A stretch of 64,000 nucleotides of DNA, from NCBI GenBank assembly GCA_040285745.1, contig JAUFOR010000004.1:1302001-1366000 (forward strand). Direction: 5' to 3'. Below the pieces are notes generated by a model. It saw only the letters and a program-made list of their open reading frames with translations, had not been told where the DNA came from and made no database searches. Position 1 is the stretch's first letter; each line of letters starts with the position of its first letter. Shown here one piece after another: positions 18,775 to 26,738 of this stretch. The position numbers and the translations under genes are program-made. Source of the stretch: Barthelona sp. PCE. Its lineage: Eukaryota > Metamonada: BaSk clade.

Positions 18775-19006
18775 AAACGATCTTGGCTAAAGATCCAAAT
18801 AGTTTTTGTGCTACTGAAAAACAGTACATTTATGCATCAATTTCACTCTTAAAATGCGTTTAATAGACAAAGATATGCAAAAAAAGGGAAAATCAAGAGT
18901 TTCCCATAAACACTTTTGGGCTTTTGTGGTGTTATCTCGTTAGAGTAAACTTATGAAGATAAAGTGGAGCGCAATAAGAGCAGTGCCCATTTGCATGGGC
19001 AACATA
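18775..19006 (+). ncRNA. Probable U2 snRNA
   Basis: Order of elements seen: GATCTT-GGCTA-AAGATC hairpin at 18779-18795, whose TTGGCTAAAGATC core matches U2 stem-loop I; branch-pairing segment AAATAG at 18797-18802; TACTG-AAAAA-CAGTA hairpin at 18812-18826 (IIa); GGGAAA-loop-TTTCCC at 18886-18905 (IIb); Sm-like ACTTTTGGG at 18912-18920; a small CTC-GTTA-GAG stem near 18936 (III); and terminal hairpin GCCCAT-TTGC-ATGGGC at 18985-19000, whose TTGCA matches the U2B''/U1A-type loop (IV). About 230 nt, against 188 in human. The ends are estimates. It lies in the gap between the HEAT-CCCH gene and the RRM gene. No search was possible. Confidence 0.7.
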
Positions 19007-19060
19007 AGCTAACTAGTGCAATATCACTCATTTTTACTTTTGTTTCCCTTTTCTAACACA

Positions 19061-19795
19061 ATGGAGTCTACCGTATTCTTTTCCCAATTACCATTCAGAG
19101 TCACTGACGATGTATTCATGGGTGATATCCTTAAGGACTTTAAGCAAACTGTGTATGTTTTCTTGTTGTATGACTCAATTAAGGACGTTTTATTCCGTAA
19201 AATCAACCACATACTGTATGTGTGTGGAGTTTTTACTGTAATAATGATTGTATTCCTGTAGAGGGAGTATAATTACGCTTTTTTTCAGTCTACACATTTT
19301 TCAATTTATCTAATTTTTAGTGTTGACGTTCACATTTTCTCCTCAGTTTTCCCCAAAACATGGGCTGTTGTTCTTTTCTCCAGCGCAGAAGTTGCCCAAG
19401 AAGTTATTGACCACTTTGCTGATAGAGTTGAGTATACTTTCATCAACGATCGTGGAGATGAGATTACCTGTAACATCCTTGCCGTCCAGGCCACTAGAAC
19501 TATCGAAGAAGTTAGAGATTCCAAGCCCCAACGTAAGCCTTATCAAGCTCGTCCTAACAAGTCTCGTCGCCCTCGCAAGAGAGCTACCAAGACTGGTTTT
19601 GGTATCCGTGTTGTCGTTGACCCCAACATTGTGGGTAACGATATCGTTTCTTATCTTGATCAGAGCGGTGTTAACTATACCGATACTACTCGTGAGCTTT
19701 CTTACCTTTTCACTCTTGAGGATCGTGAGTCAGTTGAGACCTTGAAGCAGATTGAGATCGAGGGTTACAAGGTTATTGATGTTTCTGATGAGTAA
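19061..19795 (+). CDS. Two-RRM RNA-binding protein, spliced
   Basis: Exon 1 is 19061-19152 and exon 2 is 19321-19795, giving 188 residues. Splicing at GTATGT and TTTTTAG joins the RRM halves: VFFSQLPF (RNP2-like) in exon 1 to TWAVVLFSSAEVAQ (RNP1 region) in exon 2, with no frame break. The alternative AG at 19347 would lose a beta strand. A basic linker (KPQRKPYQARPNKSRRPRKR) leads to a second, weaker RRM-like half (IRVVVDPNIVGNDIVSYL to VDVSDE-type end). Exon 2 prefers C-ending codons more than its neighbours, which suggests high expression. The exact family is unknown. Confidence 0.75.
19153..19320 (+). other. Predicted intron of the RRM gene (168 bases)
   Basis: 5' GTATGT, 3' CTAATTTTTAG. 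The CTAATTT segment is exactly complementary to AAATAG of the U2 candidate if the second A is bulged. Splicing restores an intact RRM. Confidence 0.75.
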
Positions 19796-19834
19796 TTAGT
19801 AAAAACTTGGTGTTTTCACATTCCTATCTTTTAT

Positions 19835-22800
19835 ATGGACGATTCAGCGATTCCAAACAATGGAGAGGTTGAAAAACTCGCTAAAATAGGGCATTCGGGC
19901 ACAGTTTTAGCTGAACATCCTTTAGGAACCGATGAAAGTACAGTAACACCACTTAATATTCCTTCTTTTCTTTCTTTAGGGCTTCAGAGCCACGCCTTAT
20001 CGGATGTGTGCTCCCCATTCAATATAGTTCAGAAGAATAACGATCTTTTTGATCATTTAAAGGAAAAGTCGACTTTTTTAGTTAATTTGCAGAGGAGACG
20101 CAAGATTTCGAGTAGAAACCACCGCAAAAAGATCGTTCCAATGCCTGCAGAGTACAGGGGTAACGCAAAGGTGAAGAGTGATGAGTTATCTTCGTTTACT
20201 TTTAACGAAATAACTGATTACGGATCAGAGGTTCGCAAACCAGTACAACACGCTTTATCCGTGCAAGGCCACGAATACCTTGACGTCTTGGCGTCAAACA
20301 CAGCAGGAGGATTTAGAGATTTTATTAGTGCAAGTTACTCATCAAATGATTTAATGGAATTGAGAGTTAACCATCTCAGAGTCATTAATACAAAGGAGCC
20401 ACGTGTACCTTTTCCGCGCACAGAGTTAGCCCCACTACAGTTTGATATTGCAACGGAAAGGACGGCGGTTATACACAGTTCTCAAAGTGTTAATAGTGAC
20501 ACAGCAAAGGTTATTATTGACGAACACATACCAACGCGGGAGGAGCTGCTGAGGGTGGAGCGCTGCAGCAAGGGACTATGGAACTTTGTTCTTGATTTAT
20601 GGCAGAGGAAGGCAGTCTTTAGGATTGATCAAGGCCATAGCGTTTTTGTTACAGCTCATACAAGTGCTGGAAAAACTGTTGTGGCAGAGTTTGCAATCAA
20701 GAAGGCGCTCACATACAAGCGTAGTGTAGTTTATACGGGCCCGGTAAAGGCACTCGTTAATCAGAAATATTTTGACTTCTGTAATAAGTTTGGGAAAGAC
20801 AACGTTGGTATATTGACCGGTGATACTGTAAGGAACCCGCAAGCGAACTGCATAGTGATGACAACCGAGGTGTTACAGTCGATGCTTTACAACAGGTCCA
20901 AATTTATTCTGGAGATCGAGACTGTCATATTCGATGAGTTTCACAACATTAAGGACAGGGACAGAGGCAAGGTATACGAAGACATCATCGCCATGATCCC
21001 CAGGAACGTTAATTTTGTTCTTCTGACTGCAACAATTAGCACCCAAGATCGTAACCGTATTGCCAACTGGATAGCCATGATCAAGAACAAGCTGGTGTAT
21101 ATTGAGGGCAGCACCACAAGACCAGTGCCGCTGTATCATAAGTTGATAATACCTGTGCCCGAGAAACGTTTAAAACCAATTTTCCGTAATAATGTTACAT
21201 CATTGTGTATGAAAAACTACAGCGCAGTGTCACTTCGACACGATGGATTCGGAAAGCATGCGTTTAACTCGGTTGTATTCCAGCAGCTTGGCGGTGCCAT
21301 GGCTCCCATCGAGAGACAGCCTCCATGTATTGTTAGTGCAATTCTTGCTGTTGAGAAGTCGTATCCACTCATATGTTTCATCTTTTCGAAGAGGAAGTGT
21401 AATGATGTAGCGGAGCAGTTGTCACGGAGGTTCAGTGGCGGATCTGTGAGTCCGCGGTTCTTCAGCCTGTGGAAGCACATGTTTGCCCAGTTATCGCCTG
21501 AGGATCAACAGCTGGAGAATATTCGAAGAATGTATGCTTATCTTGTTCAGGGAATCGGCGTGCACCACAGCGGTTTGCACCCAGTCATGAAGGAGTTTGT
21601 TGAATTCATGATGAAGGAGAATATGCTCAAGGTTGTTATTGCAACATCTACGTTGGGTCAGGGCATCAACATGCCAGCTCGGTCAGTAATGATTACATCA
21701 ATGCGGATGGGTATTAGAACGCTCGCAACAGACGAGTATCTTCAGTTTGCAGGACGTGCAGGACGTCGCGGTTTTGATAAAGAAGGTATTGTTTATATGT
21801 TAAAGGGGGGTGCGCGTACTGTTGATGACTTTTTATCAGGATACCGCACTTTATTGAGTGGATTCCAGACCCCAGTGCGATCTTCTTATTCAGTAACATA
21901 CCGTTTACTACTGAACTGTATTCTACGTAATAATCAAGTTTTGGATATTTTAAAGATGACATTGGGAGAGTTCGACTCGTTTGTGGAACACTCTGAAGTG
22001 AATGAGGCGCTGATCGCACTCATAGAAACAGAGAAGCACCTTCCATTCCTGGACGAATGTTCATGCGGTGTTCGTTCGAATGAGAGTTTTAAAATTTTGG
22101 TTGAAAGTAATTTCCACTTACTTTGTTGTTTTGAAGTGTTTTATTCAGGTCTAATTAGTGACTCCTCGAGGCTCTACAATGATCTGGTATCTAACCCAAC
22201 AGTCATTCAGCTTCCAACACGAAGGAAACCAAAACTAAAGGCAAAATACGCGGTGTGCTCGTGCTGGGTTCCATCAAAGCCAACAGCTGAGCAGATGGCA
22301 GAGGACATGGACATCAGCTATGACGTGGCATACAGTGGGTCCACCGGTTTCGGAATGAATCACATGTGTTTTATTGACGAATCATCAGGGACTGCAGTTT
22401 TGTGCATTCCAAAGCCTGACTACGAGTTATTTGTGCGCAAGCGTGTGGATATTTTGCTGAAGGAGTTCTTGCTTAAGGGCACCGGTGTTCTCACCGACCT
22501 CAAACTTCCCGATTCGCCTTTTGCGGCAATCCCGTGCGCTCCATGCGTTTCTGACATGTTCAACAGGCCAAATGGCGATGTTGACTGGACAGATCCATTC
22601 TACCAATGTGTCTTGGTCAGCTTCGACCCCGAAAATGATTATGACTTGCCGTATCTGCCAATTACGTGTGTTAACCGACAGCTAGTGATGGAGGACGGGA
22701 GAAATGCATATATCGAGCCTTTTCCGTCCACTTTTGATCATGAACCGATCTTTCCCACCCTTTTTGATGATGGAATCCCAGATCTTGGACTTTTCTTAAG

Positions 22801-23767
22801 ATCATTTTCTGAAGGCGTACAGTTCCTACCAAAAGAGCTTCCAGTGCTGATCAGGAGTGCTGAGATCCACCTTTGTGCGATGAAACAGGTTGAAGCTGCT
22901 GATTTGAGACCATTGGCTGATCATCTTGTGTTGCATATGAGTGAATCTTTGAGACACAGAGAGTACAAAGCCAATTTCGACCACTTCCAGTCGCGCCTCA
23001 GCGATGATACGTTGGCGCATTACAATGAATTACAAAACAGAATGACGTTTTTGAAAGAAATGGGGTTTGTCACGCCTGAGAATCTGTTAACTAGGTTGGG
23101 TCGAGTAGCGCTCCCGATTACGTACATAGACGGAATATTGCTGAGTTCATGTCTTGTTAATGGTGTGTTCGATGATGTTTTGCACCCATTTGAGCTTATA
23201 GTACTCATTTCAGGCGTTATTAAGAGTAGAGTTATTTGTGATAAGTGTTACAAGTACAGCTTCCACTGTGTACCAGTCAATGATGAAGAGTTTCCCCTTC
23301 GGTTAGATGATGATCAGAAGACTGCAATGGCATCAGTGTATGAAGAACCATATCTTGAATCAATTAGAAGTAGTGTATCTCAAATATATCAGTGTGTGCA
23401 AAAGAAAGTTCAGATGGAAAAGAAGTATGGTATTGATGAGGAGAATTGCAGAGCTGATAAAATGATAGAAAAAATGGCATTGTTTTTTGAGGTTTTTTGC
23501 CCTAAACCCACCGAGGATGCACTTATTTTTGACAACGCATACGAGCCTGCCTACCCCATTTCATCAATTGTCAATGCATATAACCTGCATGTGGGTGATG
23601 TGTATAACGCAATTAAGCAGATTGGCGCTAGTATGACTAACCTGCAGGAAGTAGCACTTCGCTGTCTGCAAAGCACTAAGTTGCACGATATGTTTGACGA
23701 CGCCAACATCATATTACAGGGTTTCTTATCACAGGCAAAGAGCCTTTTTATCAATTCAGCTGATTAG
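19835..23767 (+). CDS. SKI2: Ski2-like DExH RNA helicase
   Basis: 1310 residues. Helicase motifs: I AHTSAGKT near 273-280, II DEFH near 367, III LLTATIS, and VI QFAGRAGRRG near 635. DRGKVYEDIIAMIP and TTRPVPL fit Ski2 better than Mtr4. N-terminal about 240 residues are family-poor; after the helicase core come the winged-helix/arch and the helical-bundle C-terminus (VQKKVQMEKKYGID to end). Ski2 feeds RNA to the cytoplasmic exosome for 3'-5' decay and rescues stalled ribosomes. Motif II is DEFH rather than the common DEVH; still functional in type. Mtr4 is the alternative. The stop lies 33 bases before the PPP1R42 ATG. Confidence 0.85.
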   Translation: MDDSAIPNNGEVEKLAKIGHSGTVLAEHPLGTDESTVTPLNIPSFLSLGLQSHALSDVCSPFNIVQKNNDLFDHLKEKSTFLVNLQRRRKISSRNHRKKIVPMPAEYRGNAKVKSDELSSFTFNEITDYGSEVRKPVQHALSVQGHEYLDVLASNTAGGFRDFISASYSSNDLMELRVNHLRVINTKEPRVPFPRTELAPLQFDIATERTAVIHSSQSVNSDTAKVIIDEHIPTREELLRVERCSKGLWNFVLDLWQRKAVFRIDQGHSVFVTAHTSAGKTVVAEFAIKKALTYKRSVVYTGPVKALVNQKYFDFCNKFGKDNVGILTGDTVRNPQANCIVMTTEVLQSMLYNRSKFILEIETVIFDEFHNIKDRDRGKVYEDIIAMIPRNVNFVLLTATISTQDRNRIANWIAMIKNKLVYIEGSTTRPVPLYHKLIIPVPEKRLKPIFRNNVTSLCMKNYSAVSLRHDGFGKHAFNSVVFQQLGGAMAPIERQPPCIVSAILAVEKSYPLICFIFSKRKCNDVAEQLSRRFSGGSVSPRFFSLWKHMFAQLSPEDQQLENIRRMYAYLVQGIGVHHSGLHPVMKEFVEFMMKENMLKVVIATSTLGQGINMPARSVMITSMRMGIRTLATDEYLQFAGRAGRRGFDKEGIVYMLKGGARTVDDFLSGYRTLLSGFQTPVRSSYSVTYRLLLNCILRNNQVLDILKMTLGEFDSFVEHSEVNEALIALIETEKHLPFLDECSCGVRSNESFKILVESNFHLLCCFEVFYSGLISDSSRLYNDLVSNPTVIQLPTRRKPKLKAKYAVCSCWVPSKPTAEQMAEDMDISYDVAYSGSTGFGMNHMCFIDESSGTAVLCIPKPDYELFVRKRVDILLKEFLLKGTGVLTDLKLPDSPFAAIPCAPCVSDMFNRPNGDVDWTDPFYQCVLVSFDPENDYDLPYLPITCVNRQLVMEDGRNAYIEPFPSTFDHEPIFPTLFDDGIPDLGLFLRSFSEGVQFLPKELPVLIRSAEIHLCAMKQVEAADLRPLADHLVLHMSESLRHREYKANFDHFQSRLSDDTLAHYNELQNRMTFLKEMGFVTPENLLTRLGRVALPITYIDGILLSSCLVNGVFDDVLHPFELIVLISGVIKSRVICDKCYKYSFHCVPVNDEEFPLRLDDDQKTAMASVYEEPYLESIRSSVSQIYQCVQKKVQMEKKYGIDEENCRADKMIEKMALFFEVFCPKPTEDALIFDNAYEPAYPISSIVNAYNLHVGDVYNAIKQIGASMTNLQEVALRCLQSTKLHDMFDDANIILQGFLSQAKSLFINSAD

Positions 23768-23800
23768 TAAATGTTTTCATTTTACATCCTTTTTCTGTAT

Positions 23801-24631
23801 ATGACAACGCTTACACTGGGGCGGGTGCTTCGCAAGGCTAGGAAGGAGCCAGGGCAAGAGATAGGAATTAGTTGCGTCAATTTTGACAATCGCGGTTTTA
23901 CAGAGGTTGCGCCAGACCTTCAATCACTCACAAATCTTACACATCTATCGCTGTTCGACAACGACTTTGTCGAAATTCCTGATTTAACATGGAAGAAACT
24001 CATAAAAATTCGTTTAGAGAATAATAACATTCAACGCTTAGATCATCATGATTTACAGGGTTGTACCGCAGTGGAAGAGCTTTATCTCGACCGCAATTCA
24101 GTGGAAGCTATTGGTAACATTGGTCATCTTTTATGTCTTCGAGTTTTGAGCATTAGTTATCAAAGAATTCCACAAGATCTTGTGTTTTCTGCAGAATTCA
24201 AAAGCCTTATTGCACCCCAACTTGAGTATTTTGATATATCTGGCAATCTTATTGCTGATCGTGAAATTTTGCACCTGTTAACGAGCATAGAAACACTAAA
24301 TGTACGAGATTGTGGGCTGGCAGATCAAGAAGCATTTCTTACAATGGTTAGCAACGCAACATCTATGCGAGAGTTGGACTTCAGAGATAACCCAATAGCT
24401 AAAAATCGTAAATTAAAGTATATTTGTGTGGCACTAAGACCATCTATGCAAAAAATTAATGGTGAAGAATTATCAGAAAATGATAGAATCCAAGCAAATG
24501 GCATGCGTACGGTGCTCAGCAGACGGCGTCAAGTAACAAGACCGGTAAGACATGGGGGTGTTCAACCTCTAACAGTACAAAGTTCGACTCCGCCATACAC
24601 GATTGAACGTCGAGGCAGAATCCTTCACTGA
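23801..24631 (+). CDS. PPP1R42: PPP1R42/LRRC67-like leucine-rich repeat protein
   Basis: The second ATG (23801) gives MTTLTLGRVLRKA, matching the family start (MVRLTLDLIARN); an in-frame ATG at 23771 would add ten hydrophobic residues. 276 residues. SDS22-type LRRs run from about 45 to 190 (LTHLSLFDND, LIKIRLENNNI, VEELYLDRNSV). The diagnostic LSISYQRIPQDLVFSAEF matches the family's HVENQRLPLGEKLLFD. The cap is LDFRDNPIAKNRKLKY ... INGEELSENDR. The family localises to centrosomes and basal bodies and binds protein phosphatase 1. Supports a flagellate. Confidence 0.8.
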   Translation: MTTLTLGRVLRKARKEPGQEIGISCVNFDNRGFTEVAPDLQSLTNLTHLSLFDNDFVEIPDLTWKKLIKIRLENNNIQRLDHHDLQGCTAVEELYLDRNSVEAIGNIGHLLCLRVLSISYQRIPQDLVFSAEFKSLIAPQLEYFDISGNLIADREILHLLTSIETLNVRDCGLADQEAFLTMVSNATSMRELDFRDNPIAKNRKLKYICVALRPSMQKINGEELSENDRIQANGMRTVLSRRRQVTRPVRHGGVQPLTVQSSTPPYTIERRGRILH

Positions 24632-24665
24632 CGCTGGATTTTATCTGCTGGCAATAGTAAATATG

Positions 24666-26153
24666 TTACATGTCTTGGATAGCTAGTTGACTGCGCGGAA
24701 CATATTGGTTTTGAAAATTCTTATGGTTTCTTTTGACCTTTTCTGTTTTTGAAGGCTCAACTGTGAGGATGACTCTTGATGGGGCGAAAAAGGTTGCGTT
24801 TGTGTGATGTAAGTCACATGAAGAAAATGAAGGTTCCAAAACTTGAATATTGACTTCCTGTTTTTCCTTTCTTTTCTTCTTTTTCTTCTTTGTTCGAATG
24901 AGAATGCTCTCCGGCGGTACCGGGATCTTTGACCGCAAGAAATTAGGTTTCTGTCGTTCAAAACTGTTAAGAAAAACATTTGTTGGCTTCTTTGTAATGG
25001 GTTTTCTCTCATAACTAACTTCTGTTTTAGATACTTTGAATCTACTCTTCTGGTACCGACCTCTGCGCTTCTTTTTGTTAGTAGGCATCCCCTTGACGTC
25101 GTGGACAACCCGAAGTAGGGCTCTGAACCAGTTCTTTAGAAGCTGAAGCGGGGCATGTAAACAGCATCCTATAAAATAAGCAATTGCATACTGTTTGAGA
25201 GCGCTTGTGCATGCGAACAGTGCGTCTACCACCTCCTGACAATGATTGTATTGAACTGTTGCACTCAATAATCTATTTTCAGCGTCCAGAAGGTATTTCT
25301 TCCCAATATCACCTTCAAAGAATAAAATCAACGATGGGTCGATCTTTATGGGTTTCATGTTTAGCTGGGGGCTCCCCTTCATGATGGGAACATGTCCTAA
25401 CGCTTGGATACAGAAACTAATTGTGTCGCTTAGTATGTACTCATAATAAGGCATTGTACCGTTTTTAAATACACGAAGGATCTTGAAGAAGGAGAATACA
25501 GGTAGGGATCTGGGTGTATGCACGAGAAAAGCACCTTCATTAGTGGTTTTGAAGATTACATTGACCAATTCTGTTAAAGTCTCATAAAAAGGTGTTTCAT
25601 TAAGCCATATAAGCACAAATAGTGTGAATTCGCTCAATAGAAGAGTGGTTGGTATATGTTTTGATACCATTGATGATGTTGCAATAAGTTGAAAGTCTAA
25701 TTCGCAGGCTACGTTAAACTCAGTTACAGATGGTCTGAAGTTGACACAGTGGGCTAGGGCGAGTGCCATGCGTCTGTAGTATGAGTATGGAGCACTGTCA
25801 CCCAGCCTTGAACAGAAAGTATTGTTAACCTTGGTCAACAAACGCTGTACTCCAGTATCACGTACTAAAAGCAGATCTATCCTCTCGTTTAGGTCTTCTA
25901 GCGTAAGGGTTGTATCGTCCGAAAGTCCAGAACCGCCAAAAATCTTAATGAAATTTTGTATGTTGAATAAAGAGTTTTTTGATCTTTGGATAATAAATGT
26001 ACTTCGTAAATTTGCCAATAATATGTCAAAAAATGGAGGTAAATAAGCTGGAGTTTCAATGCTTGGTGATACTGTTTCCAAATCGACATCTAACTTCGTA
26101 TTGCCCATATCCACATGGCCGTCCAGGGGAGATAGGACTCTGTTCAGCTCCAT
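24666..26153 (-). CDS. Hypothetical protein with a basic C-terminus
   Basis: 495 residues from the ATG at 26153 (MELNRVLSPLDG); the open frame upstream starts with a non-ATG codon. Residues 1-330 look like a globular helical domain with hydrophobic stretches (LLLSEFTLFVLIWL) that are too amphipathic for a firm membrane call. From about 335 the protein is strongly basic (NKKKRRGRYQK, TKKKKKKRKEKQ), as in nucleolar or RNA-binding proteins. No family recognised. Converges with PPP1R42, stops 34 bases apart. Confidence 0.65.
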   Translation of the reverse strand: MELNRVLSPLDGHVDMGNTKLDVDLETVSPSIETPAYLPPFFDILLANLRSTFIIQRSKNSLFNIQNFIKIFGGSGLSDDTTLTLEDLNERIDLLLVRDTGVQRLLTKVNNTFCSRLGDSAPYSYYRRMALALAHCVNFRPSVTEFNVACELDFQLIATSSMVSKHIPTTLLLSEFTLFVLIWLNETPFYETLTELVNVIFKTTNEGAFLVHTPRSLPVFSFFKILRVFKNGTMPYYEYILSDTISFCIQALGHVPIMKGSPQLNMKPIKIDPSLILFFEGDIGKKYLLDAENRLLSATVQYNHCQEVVDALFACTSALKQYAIAYFIGCCLHAPLQLLKNWFRALLRVVHDVKGMPTNKKKRRGRYQKSRFKVSKTEVSYERKPITKKPTNVFLNSFERQKPNFLRSKIPVPPESILIRTKKKKKKRKEKQEVNIQVLEPSFSSCDLHHTNATFFAPSRVILTVEPSKTEKVKRNHKNFQNQYVPRSQLAIQDM

Positions 26154-26738
26154 ATGGTTTGTGAAATGGAGGAAGGTAGTTTTAACGTTGATTTGTGTTG
26201 TATTGTTCAAAATTTATCTGTTTAGTTCTCTGAACATGTGCAGTTGCAGATATTGTGCCTAATCAAAGTCAATTATTGCTCTTAGAGAATAATTTAGGAG
26301 CACCGGCGTTTTCAACTCTCTTTTTGGCATTTGATAATTTAGTTTGAACTGCTTAGCTAGCTATTATTCAAGTGAATGATTCACCATAGTTCCTTCCCTT
26401 ATATGCAGCGGTGGTAAAGCCTGAAACTTTGATGATTTACAGATCTAAGTTTGGGTATGGTGCCACGAAGGGGTCACCGAGGTCGGTGTGCGGAAGTCCA
26501 CAAATCCGACTCTCGATATTAAAAAATAGGTAAAAAATAAACAAAAAAAAAATAGGTAACCTTGATATAAGTGAACTAAGCAAATTCAACCCTGCTTCGT
26601 GTTCCATTCTCTAATTGTTCATCAATCTGGGATCTTGAGGATCGGTTGCAATATGAAATTTGACATTCTTCAGAAAAGAACTTCTTTTCAACTAATGGAA
26701 TTCAAGAATAATTTCCATGCCTCTATTGGCCATGGGAA
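26154..26738. other. Gap with a structured GC-richer segment and the end of inverted repeat arm A
   Basis: 585 bases. The left part is AT-rich. A GC-richer island with two tandem hairpins lies at 26457-26517 (see the ncRNA entry). A-runs follow, and from 26650 the sequence is shared with the end of arm B at 45519. Confidence 0.6.
26432..26520 (+). ncRNA. Structured RNA candidate with U1-like features
   Basis: GGTG-loop-CACC hairpin at 26459-26478 whose loop holds CCACGAAGG, one base off the U1-70K site of U1 stem-loop I (UCACGAAGG). A second hairpin at 26479-26517 pairs GAGGTCGG with CCGAC-T-CTC, with an inner TGTG/CACA stem. ATTTAC lies 22-23 bases before the loop, the usual U1 distance from 5' end to loop I, but pairs only loosely with GTATGT. 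No Sm site and no U1A loop are visible. The reverse strand reads as a short peptide-like open frame, so this is unproven. Confidence 0.25.

Noticed and set aside
26434-26520. Short peptide-like reading frame on the minus strand in the structured island
   Set aside because: About 25 codons before a stop, no start codon or splice acceptor; hairpin structure on the plus strand is the stronger signal.
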